From Rhizobium sp. L43 (lineage in GTDB: Bacteria > Pseudomonadota > Alphaproteobacteria > Rhizobiales > Rhizobiaceae), in NCBI RefSeq assembly GCF_002531725.1, contig NZ_NWSQ01000001.1:470880-534879 (forward strand): DNA of 64,000 bases, in the 5' to 3' direction. This document shows, piece by piece, positions 50,660 through 60,272 of the stretch; the first letter of the stretch is position 1, and each line of letters starts with the position of its first letter. Both the position numbers and the translations under genes were made by a program. Below the pieces are notes generated by a model. The model searched no databases and was not told the origin of the DNA. It saw only the letters and a program-made list of their open reading frames with translations.

Positions 50660-51435
50660 CCGCCGCCGAGATTCCAAAGCCTCTCGTTAGAGCCCGCAAC
50701 GTCCACAAGTCCTTCGATCAGCTCAAAGTGCTGAAGGGGATTGATCTCGACGTCATGCCGGGGGAAGTCGTCGTGGTGCTTGGCCCGTCCGGCTCGGGAA
50801 AATCGACCTTCCTGCGCTGCATCAACCATCTCGAAGCGATCAACAAAGGGTTCATCGAAGTTGATGGTGAACAGATCGGCTACCGCCTGCGCAAGGACCG
50901 GCTGGAAAAGCTGTCCAGCAACAGGATCGCTCATCAGCGGCGAAAGATCGGCATGGTATTCCAGCAGTTCAATCTCTATCCGCACATGACGGTGCTGCAA
51001 AACATCATCGAGGCCCCGGTCGGCGTGCACGGAGAAAGTCGCAAGGCCGCAACCGAGAACGCCATGCGGCTTTTGGAGCGGGTCGGCCTGTCGGAAAAGG
51101 CGGGTAGCTATCCCCGCCAGCTCTCCGGCGGTCAGCAGCAGCGCGTCGCCATCGCCCGCGCCCTTGCGATCAAGCCGAAACTGATGCTGTTCGATGAACC
51201 CACCTCTGCACTCGACCCCGAACTCGTCGGCGAAGTCCTGTCCACCATGCGCGATCTCGCCAAACAGGGCCTGACCATGATCGTCGTTACCCACGAGATC
51301 GGTTTCGCCCGTGAGGCTGCCGATCGGGTGGTGTTCATGGACGGCGGCAATGTCGTCGAGATGGGCAAGCCCGAGGATGTTATCGGCAATCCGCAACATC
51401 CCCGGACCCAGGCGTTCCTCGCCCGTTTTCTCTGA
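50656..51435 (+). CDS. Polar amino-acid-type ABC transporter ATP-binding protein
   Basis: ATPase of 259 residues with Walker A GPSGSGKS (about 43), signature [20 protein letters not shown] and Walker [13 protein letters not shown]. The start is TTG 50656, supported by GAGGAGG about seven nt upstream and by the TTGA overlap with the permease stop; the first ATG lies far inside, within [11 protein letters not shown]. Frame extension further upstream is only shadow of the permease. Confidence 0.9.
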   Translation: MTAAEIPKPLVRARNVHKSFDQLKVLKGIDLDVMPGEVVVVLGPSGSGKSTFLRCINHLEAINKGFIEVDGEQIGYRLRKDRLEKLSSNRIAHQRRKIGMVFQQFNLYPHMTVLQNIIEAPVGVHGESRKAATENAMRLLERVGLSEKAGSYPRQLSGGQQQRVAIARALAIKPKLMLFDEPTSALDPELVGEVLSTMRDLAKQGLTMIVVTHEIGFAREAADRVVFMDGGNVVEMGKPEDVIGNPQHPRTQAFLARFL

Positions 51436-51504
51436 ACAATGTCAATCGGTTGCTTCGGCCATGGGCCGAAGCAATGGTTCTTTCGAACAATACTGGATGT
51501 TTTC

Positions 51505-52695
51505 ATGCCCACGCTCGACAATGCCTATGCCCGCCTTTCCGACTTCGAAGCCATGGAGGCGGAGCTGAAGGCGACCCGCCAGTACCTGCATGCCCATCCG
51601 GAACTCTCCTTCGAGGAGGCGGAGACGGCACGTTATGTCGCGGAAAAGCTGGAAGGCTGGGGATATGACGTGACCCGCAATGTCGGCGGTCACGGCGTTG
51701 TCGCGCGGCTCAGCGCAGGCAAGGGCAGCAAGGGCATTGCCATCCGCGCCGATATGGATGCGCTGCCGATCGTCGAGGAAACCGGGCTTGCCTATGCCAG
51801 CCGCACGCCCGGCAAGATGCACGCCTGCGGCCATGATGGCCACACGACCGTGCTGCTCGGTGCCGCCGAATACCTCGCTCGCACCCGCCGTTTCAACGGC
51901 ACGGTGACGCTGATCTTCCAACCGGCGGAAGAGGCAGGTAGGAATAGCGGTGCCCAGGCAATGATCGCCGACGGCCTGTTCGAGCGCTTTCCATTCGACG
52001 CGATCTTTGGCCTGCATAATCACCCCGGCGCTCCCGAAGGCACCATTCTGCTGCGACCCGGCCCGATGATGGCGGCGTCCGATACCGTCGAGATTACCAT
52101 CAAGGGCAAGGGCGGCCATGCCTCGCGGCCGCACCTGACCATCGATCCCGTGGTCGTGGCGTGCAACCTCGTCGTCTCGCTGCAGACGATCATCTCGCGC
52201 AACCTCGACCCGACCCAGACGGCGGTCATCACCGTCGGCACGATCCATGCCGGCGATGCCGTCAACGTCATTCCGGAATATGCCAAGCTCGCCTTGAGCG
52301 TGCGCTCCTTCGAGCCCCGCATCCGCGATCTCTTGCAAGAACGCATCACCAAGCTGACCCGCGCGGTGGCCGAGGGTCACGACGCTTCGATCGAGATCGA
52401 CTATGACCGCGGCAATCCCGTCGTCGTCAACTCTCCTGCCGAGACGGATTTTGCCCGCATCGTCGCGGCAGAACTCATCGGCGAAGACAAGGTGGCGACG
52501 TGCCCGCTCATTCCCGGCAGCGAGGATTTTTCATACTTTCTCGAGCACAAGCCGGGCAGCTTCCTGCGTCTTGGCAACGGCATGAATTCCGCCATCCTGC
52601 ATAGCCCCAAATATGACTTCGCCGATGCCAGCCTGACAGTCGGTGTGGCAATGTGGGCAAGGCTGGCGGAACGCTACCTCCAGGACGATGCCTGA
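51505..52695 (+). CDS. M20-family amidohydrolase (hippurate hydrolase/IAA-amino acid hydrolase type)
   Basis: Metal-dependent amidohydrolase of 396 residues from ATG 51505 (MPTLDNAYARLSDFE); ATG 51439 would add 22 residues without homologous character, and neither start has a strong ribosome binding site. The metal site shows as IRADMDALPIVEE, MHACGHDGHTTVLLGAAEYL with Cys and His ligands, and QPAEEAGRNSGAQ with the Glu pair. The dimerisation insertion is near 180-290. Such enzymes hydrolyse N-acyl amino acids and similar amides. It is the last gene of the amino-acid ABC operon, so it likely deacylates the imported compound. Confidence 0.9.
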   Translation: MPTLDNAYARLSDFEAMEAELKATRQYLHAHPELSFEEAETARYVAEKLEGWGYDVTRNVGGHGVVARLSAGKGSKGIAIRADMDALPIVEETGLAYASRTPGKMHACGHDGHTTVLLGAAEYLARTRRFNGTVTLIFQPAEEAGRNSGAQAMIADGLFERFPFDAIFGLHNHPGAPEGTILLRPGPMMAASDTVEITIKGKGGHASRPHLTIDPVVVACNLVVSLQTIISRNLDPTQTAVITVGTIHAGDAVNVIPEYAKLALSVRSFEPRIRDLLQERITKLTRAVAEGHDASIEIDYDRGNPVVVNSPAETDFARIVAAELIGEDKVATCPLIPGSEDFSYFLEHKPGSFLRLGNGMNSAILHSPKYDFADASLTVGVAMWARLAERYLQDDA

Positions 52696-53096
52696 GGTTG
52701 CGGACGTCCGGCTTTCGCTGCGCACCACAATTGGTGCCTGCACTTTCTTGTGGCGCAAAAGGATTTCGCAGTCCGATCGCGCGCAGCTGACTGAGCGTGG
52801 AAAGCCGCACGGCTCTTCCGACGATGTTTCGATGATCCTCTGGTAGACGAGGAACAGCTCACTTCTGTCGAGTGCGTACCGCAGATCGTGTTCGAGCTGC
52901 CGCCTGGCCTTCCGACAGTTCGCCGAAATGGTTCGCAAAGGTCGGCTGAATCGTAAAGAAGGTGGTTCGGCGTTAGCGCCACAAGTTCCATAAGACAGAT
53001 TACGCCACATTACAATTTTAGGTTGATTAATAGTGACATTTACTCTTCTTAGCCTCAGCCCAATCAACGGCCGGTACGAGCCCTGAAATCCGGCTT
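52696..53096. other. Intergenic region with a degenerate EAL-domain fragment
   Basis: No intact gene is seen in this 401-bp stretch. It holds the EAL-domain remnant listed separately at 52801-52920. The remainder, including an AT-rich part around 52990-53050, shows no structure I can name. Confidence 0.5.
52801..52920 (-). pseudogene. Fragment of a GGDEF-EAL (c-di-GMP phosphodiesterase) gene
   Basis: The minus strand reads KARRQLEHDLRYALDRSELF then LVYQRIIETSSEEPCGF, the start of an EAL domain (compare the usual RRxLExDLRxALxRGELxxxYQPI). The glutamine of YQP is followed by Arg instead of Pro, and downstream sequence loses resemblance. The EAL core and the GGDEF part are absent. It appears to be a relic of a lost c-di-GMP gene at a rearrangement point. 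Confidence 0.55.
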
Positions 53097-53633
53097 TCAA
53101 AGACCGTTTGGTGATCGCAGCTCGTAGAGCACGTGATGGCGCAACGGGTGCCCCTCGGCGAAATTGGGATGATTGAATTCACCGACCCAGCTCATTCCCA
53201 GCCGTCTCATCAAACCCCAGGAATTGCTGTTTGCCGGCACCGTGAAGCTGAAGATTCGATCAAGCTTCAGATCGTTGAAGGCAAAATCGAGGGAGCATTC
53301 CGCGGCCTCACGCGCATAGCCGGCGCCGTGCCGGGAGGCTGAAAGCCGCCAGCCGATTTCGACGGCCGGCGCGAACGGCAAAGCCTGCGAAACATTGTTG
53401 AGGCCGCACATGCCGATCAACCCGCCGCTTGCCTTTTCCTCCAGCGCCCACAGCCCCCAGCCATGATCCGCGAAGTGGCGGTCGATGCGGTCGAGCATCG
53501 CATCCGACTGTTTGTCGGTCAGAGGATTGAGATATCGGACGACGGCGGGCTCGGCGTTGATCGCAGCGAAGGGTTTGCGATCCTGCTGCCGCCAGGGTCT
53601 CAAAATCGGGCGTTCGCTTTCGAGCCTCATCAT
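53097..53633 (-). CDS. GNAT-family N-acetyltransferase (RimJ/RimL type)
   Basis: Acetyltransferase of 178 residues. Motif stretches are EIGWRLSASRHGAGYAREAA near 90-110 with the acetyl-CoA loop, DFAFNDLKLDRIFSFTVPANSNSWGLMRRLGM in the RimJ/RimL pattern and a C-terminal HVLYEL. ATG 53633 follows GCGAGGGG; ATG 53630 is equivalent. It is 16 nt downstream of the ureidoglycine aminohydrolase gene, so it may be co-transcribed. Its substrate is not known. Confidence 0.88.
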   Translation of the reverse strand: MMRLESERPILRPWRQQDRKPFAAINAEPAVVRYLNPLTDKQSDAMLDRIDRHFADHGWGLWALEEKASGGLIGMCGLNNVSQALPFAPAVEIGWRLSASRHGAGYAREAAECSLDFAFNDLKLDRIFSFTVPANSNSWGLMRRLGMSWVGEFNHPNFAEGHPLRHHVLYELRSPNGL

Positions 53634-53649
53634 CCCCTCGCGATAGCGC

Positions 53650-54471
<822 letters not shown>

Positions 54472-54556
54472 TGGTGCGGCTTTCCAAGCATTTGCCTATG
54501 TATCTGCTTTATGCGCCGACGGTCCGTTAGGCAACTCCCAATGGGCCAAGCCAAAC

Positions 54557-56389
54557 CTACCGATCGGCCATCACCAAATGACCCGGCCCGACTTCGCGAT
54601 AGAAGGTGGCCGGAGGCCGATAATCGACCGGGCGCATCGGGCTCTTGATCTCGTCATTCGCCACCATCCGCTTTTCGTGGCGACGGTCGGGATCGGGCAC
54701 CGGCACGGCGGCGATGAGTTTCTTCGTATAGGAATGCTGCGGATTTTCGAAGACGGCGGCGCGCGGGCCGATCTCGACGATCTCGCCGAGATACATCACC
54801 GCCACGCGGTGGCTGACACGCTCGACCACCGCCATATCGTGCGAGATGAACAGGAAGGCGAGGTTGAGGCTCTGCTGCAGGTCGAGCATCAGATTGATGA
54901 CCTGCGCCTTGATCGAAACGTCGAGCGCCGAGACGCTTTCATCGGCGACGATGACCTTCGGCTGCAAGGCGAGCGCCCGGGCGATGCAGATACGCTGGCG
55001 CTGGCCGCCGGAAAATTCATGCGGATAACGCGCCGCCATATCCGGGGACAGGCCGACCTTTACAAGCAGGTCGGCGACCACGTCTTTTGCCTGTTTCGCA
55101 TTGCCCATCCTGTGTTCGAGATAGGGTTCGGCGATTGCCGCACCCACCGTCATGCGCGGATTGAGGCTGGCGAAAGGATCTTGGAAAATCATCTGCACGG
55201 ATTTGCGCATCTCGCGCAGATCCCTCCTGTCGAGGCCGAGCACCTCCCTGCCCTCGACGAGAACGGAACCGGCCTGCGGCTCGATGAGGCGCATGATGGC
55301 GCGCCCCGTCGTCGATTTGCCGCAGCCGGATTCACCGACCAGCGACAGCGTCTCGCCGGCATGCAGATCGAAGGAGACGTTTTCGACCGCATGCACCCGG
55401 CTGGTCAGCCGGCCGAACAGGCCGGTATGAATGTCGAAGCGCTTGGTGAGGTTCTTCACCTGCAACACCGGCGTCGCCGCCACCGTATCGGCAGCCTCAG
55501 TGGGTACGTCGGATTCGCCGGTCGCCGTATTGACCACCGGAAAACGCAGCGGCCTTTGCCGGCCCTGCATGGAGCCGAGCACCGGCACGGCCGAGAGCAG
55601 CGCTCTCGTGTAGGGATGCCTGCCGCGGTGGAAGATATCGGCGGTGATGCCGCTTTCGACCTGTTGGCCGCGATACATCACCACCGTCCGGTCGGCGATT
55701 TCGGCAACGACGCCCATGTCATGGGTGATGAACAGAACCGAGGTCCCCTCCTCCTCCTGCAGCATCTTGATGAGATCGAGGATCTGGCCCTGGATCGTCA
55801 CATCGAGTGCCGTCGTCGGCTCGTCGGCGATCAACAGCTTCGGCCGGCTGGCGAGCGCCATGGCGATCATCACCCGCTGGCGCATGCCGCCGGAGAAACG
55901 ATGCGGATATTCGCCGAAGCGCGAGGCGGCCGAGGGGATGCGGACCTTTTCCAGCAGTCTTATCGTCTCGGCTTTGGCGTCCGCCTTGCTCATATCGGAA
56001 TGGCAGAGCAGCGCCTCGGAAATCTGGTCGCCGATGGTGAAGAGCGGATTGAGCGATGTCATCGGCTCCTGGAAGATCATCGCCACCTCGTTGCCGCGCA
56101 CCTGCCGCATGGCATCTTCCGGCAGGGCCAGGAGGTCGCGCCCGCCGAGCATGACGCGGCCCTCGACATGGCTCGTTTCCGCCTGCAGCAGCCGCATGAT
56201 CGAGAGCGAGGTGACGCTCTTGCCCGAGCCGGATTCGCCGACGATCGCCACCGTTTCACCAGGTGCGACGGTGAAGGAGACGTCGCGCACAACCGGTTTC
56301 CAGGCGCCGTCCACCAGAAAGGACGTCGTCAGCCTGTCGACGGAAAGAACGTCTGCCGACTCGATCGGTTGCGCTTGGACCTTGGCCAT
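54557..56389 (-). CDS. Dipeptide-type ABC transporter, fused double ATP-binding protein (GsiA-like)
   Basis: ATPase of 610 residues with two cassettes. First: Walker A GESGSGKS near 58, signature FSGGMRQRVMIAMALASRPK. Second: GESGCGKS near 373, signature FSGGQRQRICIARALALQPK and ADESVSALD (Ser in place of Pro in the usual DEP). The linker of about 60 residues is typical of GsiA-like fusions. ATG 56389 follows AGAGGAG by five nt; a longer open frame upstream is shadow of the PLP enzyme gene. It powers the permeases encoded at 58239-60049 although two enzyme genes lie between them. Confidence 0.92.
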   Translation of the reverse strand: MAKVQAQPIESADVLSVDRLTTSFLVDGAWKPVVRDVSFTVAPGETVAIVGESGSGKSVTSLSIMRLLQAETSHVEGRVMLGGRDLLALPEDAMRQVRGNEVAMIFQEPMTSLNPLFTIGDQISEALLCHSDMSKADAKAETIRLLEKVRIPSAASRFGEYPHRFSGGMRQRVMIAMALASRPKLLIADEPTTALDVTIQGQILDLIKMLQEEEGTSVLFITHDMGVVAEIADRTVVMYRGQQVESGITADIFHRGRHPYTRALLSAVPVLGSMQGRQRPLRFPVVNTATGESDVPTEAADTVAATPVLQVKNLTKRFDIHTGLFGRLTSRVHAVENVSFDLHAGETLSLVGESGCGKSTTGRAIMRLIEPQAGSVLVEGREVLGLDRRDLREMRKSVQMIFQDPFASLNPRMTVGAAIAEPYLEHRMGNAKQAKDVVADLLVKVGLSPDMAARYPHEFSGGQRQRICIARALALQPKVIVADESVSALDVSIKAQVINLMLDLQQSLNLAFLFISHDMAVVERVSHRVAVMYLGEIVEIGPRAAVFENPQHSYTKKLIAAVPVPDPDRRHEKRMVANDEIKSPMRPVDYRPPATFYREVGPGHLVMADR

Positions 56390-56406
56390 ATCGACTCCTC
56401 TTCGGC

Positions 56407-57603
56407 TCAATCCGGCCAGCGCAGCACACCGTCGAAACGGTGCCGGCTGCGGTTCTCGATCGGCGTTGCGATGATCTCGTTGGAGGCGCGCGCCTTGTCG
56501 AGTTCTTCTGCCAGACGTTCGGCGACGATCGTCTCCTGACCGGGATGCAGGTTGCACGGGTCGAGATAGAAATAGCGGTGCTCCACCTCGTGATCGCGCA
56601 CGATGATCGGCGGGGTGCCCCTCGCCAGCGCATCGGCCAGATCCCAGGCGGTGATATGGGCCTGCTCGGGGTCGACGATCAGCCGCAGCCGATCGAGCGG
56701 ATTGTTGGTCGGGTCTGGCTCGATCAGCGCGGTGAGACCGGGACGGCCGTCGAGCGTGCGTTTCCACAGGTTGAGATAACCGGTCTCGCGTTCGCGGATG
56801 CCGGCATGGTCGCGGCTTTCCCAGGCTTCGAGTGCCGCCATGACGCCGAAAATGCTCTCCTTGCCGACCTTCATGCCGCGGCCGATGCCCATATTCTGCA
56901 GGAAGGCGTGGCGCACCAGTTCCTTCCGGCCGGCAACGATGCCCGAGGTCGGGCCGCCGAGGAATTTGTGGCCGGAGTAAAGGGCGATATCGGCGCCCTG
57001 CTCCAGGAAAACCCTGAGATCATATTCCGAGGCCGCATCGACGATGACCGGCACCCCCCTGGCATGGGCGATCTCGACAAATTCCTTCAGGTTGAGCAGG
57101 CCGTAATCGACGACATGGTGGGAGACGACATAGACGGCGGCTGCGGTCTTGTCGGTGATGGCGTTTTCCATGTGAAAGCGATGCGTCGAGGTCGCCTGCC
57201 CCACAAGCACGACCTTACCGCCGGCGAGCCGGATCGCCTGGTCGACGGGAGCGCCATAGCTCACCACATGGCCCATCTGCACCAGCACTTCGTTCTTCTC
57301 GGAGGTGACATCCGGCAGCTTCTCGATCGCCAGCAGATTGTCGCCTGTGATGGCGCCGGCAACGGCGAGCGAGATGCCGGCCGAGCAGGAGGCGGTGACG
57401 AAGCCCGCCTCGCCGCCGGTCAGCCGGCCGATGACGGTGCTGGCCTTGCGCTGCAGGTCATTGATCTCGACGAAATGCGGCAGGATCGACGCCATCGCCT
57501 CGATCGCCTGCGGCACGACGATCGAAGCGCCGAGGCTGGTCATCGTGCCCGACACGTTGATGACGGGGCGAAGGCCGAGCGAAGGTCTGATATCATTAGG
57601 CAT
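56407..57603 (-). CDS. SelA-like PLP-dependent enzyme (D-glucosaminate-6-P ammonia-lyase-like)
   Basis: PLP enzyme of 398 residues from ATG 57603. Fold type I features: [20 protein letters not shown] (about 64-83), [20 protein letters not shown] with D189, and the internal aldimine lysine in [15 protein letters not shown] (K213). It resembles the SelA-related aminotransferase-V-fold enzymes that include DgaE-type ammonia-lyases and glycine reductase-associated proteins. The reaction is unknown, but elimination or deamination through an enamine is likely. A RidA-family gene lies 70 nt upstream and could clear the enamine product. It is embedded in the dipeptide-type ABC operon. Confidence 0.78.
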   Translation of the reverse strand: MPNDIRPSLGLRPVINVSGTMTSLGASIVVPQAIEAMASILPHFVEINDLQRKASTVIGRLTGGEAGFVTASCSAGISLAVAGAITGDNLLAIEKLPDVTSEKNEVLVQMGHVVSYGAPVDQAIRLAGGKVVLVGQATSTHRFHMENAITDKTAAAVYVVSHHVVDYGLLNLKEFVEIAHARGVPVIVDAASEYDLRVFLEQGADIALYSGHKFLGGPTSGIVAGRKELVRHAFLQNMGIGRGMKVGKESIFGVMAALEAWESRDHAGIRERETGYLNLWKRTLDGRPGLTALIEPDPTNNPLDRLRLIVDPEQAHITAWDLADALARGTPPIIVRDHEVEHRYFYLDPCNLHPGQETIVAERLAEELDKARASNEIIATPIENRSRHRFDGVLRWPD

Positions 57604-57673
57604 GAAGGTCTCCAGAATTCCGGGGCGAGTAGCGGGATAAGATGGAACGCTGCGCCCAATATGAAAGTTCTCG

Positions 57674-58171
57674 TCAGCCGTGCAAGGCGACGATCGCCTC
57701 GATCTCGACGGTGATGTTGCCGGGCAGCGAGCCGAAGCCGACGGCCGAGCGGGCATGTTCGCCGGCCGGCCCGAAGACCTCGATCAAGAGATCCGAGCAG
57801 CCGTTGATGACGCTCGGATGATCCTCGAACTCGGGCACGGCGTTGACCATGCCGAGCAGCTTGACCACCCGCTTGACGCGGGAGAGATCGCCGAGCGCAT
57901 CCTGCATGACGGCAAGCAGATTGATGCCGGTCAGCCGCGCATGGTCATAGGCCGCCTCGACACCGACATCGGCGCCGACCTTGCCGGCATGCAGGAAGCC
58001 GTCGGCCTCGCGCGGTCCCTGGCCGGAGAGATAGAGCATATTGCCCTCCAGCACATGCGTCACGAAATTGGCGATCGGCGGCGGTGGCGGCGGCAGCGTT
58101 ATGCCGAGCGCGGCAAGCCGTTCGTAAGGCGAGTTCTCGACCTTGCCGGCGGCGGTGGGAAACTGATTCAC
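57674..58171 (-). CDS. RidA-family protein (YjgF/chorismate mutase-like subgroup)
   Basis: Protein of 165 residues. GTG 58171 is chosen because AGGAG lies five nt upstream ([20 protein letters not shown]); ATG 58186 has no ribosome binding site. It has the subgroup pattern with a long proline run ([20 protein letters not shown]), then [14 protein letters not shown] and a C-terminal [18 protein letters not shown]. The arginine normally used in the last region is replaced here, so imine deaminase activity is not certain. It sits between a permease gene and the SelA-like PLP gene and probably handles their reactive product. Confidence 0.88.
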   Translation of the reverse strand: MNQFPTAAGKVENSPYERLAALGITLPPPPPPIANFVTHVLEGNMLYLSGQGPREADGFLHAGKVGADVGVEAAYDHARLTGINLLAVMQDALGDLSRVKRVVKLLGMVNAVPEFEDHPSVINGCSDLLIEVFGPAGEHARSAVGFGSLPGNITVEIEAIVALHG

Positions 58172-58216
58172 GCAAACTCCTGTCATGCAATTTTCGATTT
58201 GGCGAATTTGGATTAA

Positions 58217-58234
58217 GCCGACCGAGGGGTCGGC
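58217..58234 (-). repeat. Intercistronic hairpin between permease and RidA genes
   Basis: GCCGACC (58217-58223) pairs with GGTCGGC (58228-58234) around a 4-nt loop, in the 67-nt space between the DppC-like stop and the RidA start. It may mark the border between transporter and enzyme parts of the operon. Confidence 0.45.
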
Positions 58235-58238
58235 GGAT

Positions 58239-59108
58239 TTAAAGATCTTTGCGAAGTCTCGGGTCCAGCATGTCCCTGAGGCCATCGCCGACCATCTGCA
58301 GCGACAGCACCGAAAGGATGATGGCGACGCCGGGAAACAGCGTCATCCAGTCGGCCTGGCCGATATATTGCCGGCCGGCGGCGATCATCGTTCCCCAGGT
58401 CGGGATCTCAGGGCTGACGCCGAGGCCGAGGAAGGACAGACCGGCTTCGGCGAGCATCGCGCTGGCAAAGAGGAACGTCGCCTGCACCAGGATCGGCGAC
58501 AGCAGATTGCGCAGCACATGCCGCGTCATGATGTGGAAGGTCGAAATCCCGAGCGCCCTCGCCGCCTCGACATAGGGCAGCTCGCGAATGACCAGCGTCG
58601 ACGCGCGGACGATGCGGGCAAGGCGCGGCGCATAGACGATCGACAGCGCGATGATGACCGTGGTCAGCGAGGGACCGAGGGCGGCGACCAGCGCGATCGC
58701 CAGCAGAATATCCGGGAATGCCATCATCGCATCGATCAGCCGGGCGATCGGCGTATCGAGCTTCTGGAAGAAACCAGCGAGCAGGCCGAGCGTCACGCCG
58801 ATCACCGCCGAAAGCGTCACGACGGCAGCACCAACGAGCAGCGACAGGCGCGCGGCGAAGATGGTGCGCGAGAAGACGTCGCGGCCGAATTCATCCGTGC
58901 CGAAGAAGAACATGCCGCTCGGCGGCTTCAGCCGGTTGACGATGGAGAGCTTCGACGGTGAATAGGGCGCGACGACCGGCGCAAACACCGCCAGCAGCAC
59001 GAAGATCGTCAGGATCAGCAGACCAAAGGCCACCGTTCTGCGCTTGAGCAGGCGGCGGACGAATTTGCCGCCCTCGCTTTCGGTTGGCTTGATCGCGATA
59101 TCGGCCAT
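58239..59108 (-). CDS. Dipeptide-type ABC transporter permease (DppC-like)
   Basis: Permease of 289 residues with an N-terminal helix VAFGLLILTIFVLLAVFAPV and the DppC element FFGTDEFGRDVFSRTIFAAR (about 75-95). The coupling loop is EAARALGISTFHIMTRHVLR. Its start codon shares one base with the stop of the upstream permease. It pairs with the DppB-like protein; the ATPase is at 54557-56389. Confidence 0.93.
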   Translation of the reverse strand: MADIAIKPTESEGGKFVRRLLKRRTVAFGLLILTIFVLLAVFAPVVAPYSPSKLSIVNRLKPPSGMFFFGTDEFGRDVFSRTIFAARLSLLVGAAVVTLSAVIGVTLGLLAGFFQKLDTPIARLIDAMMAFPDILLAIALVAALGPSLTTVIIALSIVYAPRLARIVRASTLVIRELPYVEAARALGISTFHIMTRHVLRNLLSPILVQATFLFASAMLAEAGLSFLGLGVSPEIPTWGTMIAAGRQYIGQADWMTLFPGVAIILSVLSLQMVGDGLRDMLDPRLRKDL

Positions 59109-60049
59109 CAGTAGCGCACCCTCGGATCGACCAGCAGATACAGCATGTCGATCGCAAAATTGATCAGCACGTAGAGGGCGGCGATAACCAGCAGCGCGCC
59201 CTGGATGACGGGGTAGTCGCGGCGCAGCACCGCCGAGACGACGAGATTGCCGACACCCGGCAGGCCGAAGACGGTTTCGGTGACGACAGCGCCCGAAATC
59301 AGCACTGCCGCCGTTAGGCCGATCACCGTCAGGATCGGGATCAGCGCGTTTTTCAGCGCATGTTTGAGGATCACCTTGCGCTCGATCAGCCCCTTGGCGC
59401 GCGCCGTGCGGATATAATCATCGCCGAGCACGTCGAGCATCGAGGCGCGGGTGAAACGCAGGATCAGCGCCGAGGAGACGATGCCGAGCGCAAAGGCCGG
59501 CAGCGTCAGGTGATACATCCGCTCGAAGAAGGTCGAGCCGGGGCCGCCATAACCCGAGACCGGGAAGAGGTTGAGCCGGACGGCGAAGAACTGCATCAGG
59601 ATGAGGCCGAGCCAGAAGCTTGGAATACTGGCGGCAAACATTGCAAGCGTCGTTGCCGCCTGGTCGACGATGGAGCCGCGGCGATAGGCGGCGTAAATGC
59701 CGATCGGCAGAGCGATAATGCTGGCGATGGCGAGCGAGAACAGCGTCAGGAAGAAGGTCGGTTCGGCGCGGTCGAGCAAGGCCGAGGTGACAGGCATGTT
59801 GAGGAAGATCGACTGGCCGAGATCACCCTTCAGCAACTGGCCGAGATAATAGAGATATTGCAGGCCGAGCGACTGATCGAGGCCGAGCCGGGACCTGAGG
59901 TCGGCAATATCCTGCGGCGTCGCATCCGGCCCGAGCATGACGGCAGCCGGATCTCCAGGCGTCACGCGCACGATGACGAAGACGATCGTGACGACGAGAA
60001 ACATCACGACGATCATGCCGAACAGGCGCTGGAGGATGTAGCGTATCAT
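59108..60049 (-). CDS. Dipeptide-type ABC transporter permease (DppB-like)
   Basis: Permease of 313 residues from ATG 60049; GTG 60055, nearer to TAGGAG, is an alternative. Signature parts: MIRYILQRLFGMIVVMFLVV, FVIVRVTPGDPAAVMLGPDA and DLRSRLGLDQSLGLQYLYYL. Coupling loop: IRTARAKGLIERKVILKHAL. The gene overlaps the next permease by one base. Confidence 0.93.
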   Translation of the reverse strand: MIRYILQRLFGMIVVMFLVVTIVFVIVRVTPGDPAAVMLGPDATPQDIADLRSRLGLDQSLGLQYLYYLGQLLKGDLGQSIFLNMPVTSALLDRAEPTFFLTLFSLAIASIIALPIGIYAAYRRGSIVDQAATTLAMFAASIPSFWLGLILMQFFAVRLNLFPVSGYGGPGSTFFERMYHLTLPAFALGIVSSALILRFTRASMLDVLGDDYIRTARAKGLIERKVILKHALKNALIPILTVIGLTAAVLISGAVVTETVFGLPGVGNLVVSAVLRRDYPVIQGALLVIAALYVLINFAIDMLYLLVDPRVRY

Positions 60050-60099
60050 CCGCACCTTGCTCCTATCGTTGATGCATGGAACACCGTCGCGGACCCCGC

Positions 60100-60254
60100 C
60101 CTCCCTCTTCCCTCATTCCTGTGCTCGTCACAGGAATCCAGCGCGCCCAAGTCCTTGGGCGCAAAAGAAGCTTCCGCTGGATAAGGGTCATTCACGGCGC
60201 AGACGCGCCGTGGCTGGTTTCCTGTGACGAGCACAGGAATGAGGGAGAGGGAGG
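60100..60254. repeat. Large nested palindromic element (rhizobial intergenic mosaic type)
   Basis: Outer arms 60110-60136 and 60219-60245 are 27-bp perfect inverted copies, and pairing extends with one bulged T to 60100 and 60254. Inside lie ATCCAGCG/CGCTGGAT (60136-60143, 60175-60182), GCGCCCAA/TTGGGCGC (60143-60150, 60155-60162) and CACGGCGC/GCGCCGTG (60193-60200, 60205-60212). The form resembles the RIME-type repeats I know from Rhizobium genomes. It separates the binding-protein gene from the permease genes of this operon. Confidence 0.8.
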
Positions 60255-60272
60255 TGGCCAACGAACACTCCA

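Noticed and set aside
52531..53100. 189-residue minus-strand frame as a real gene
   Set aside because: Only the inner stretch resembles an EAL domain. The rest is unrelated and overlaps the M20 gene end, so it is treated as a relic.
56390..56767. Upstream extension of the GsiA-like ATPase frame (to 736 residues)
   Set aside because: It is shadow sequence over the SelA-like PLP gene. ATG 56389 has a clear ribosome binding site five nt upstream.
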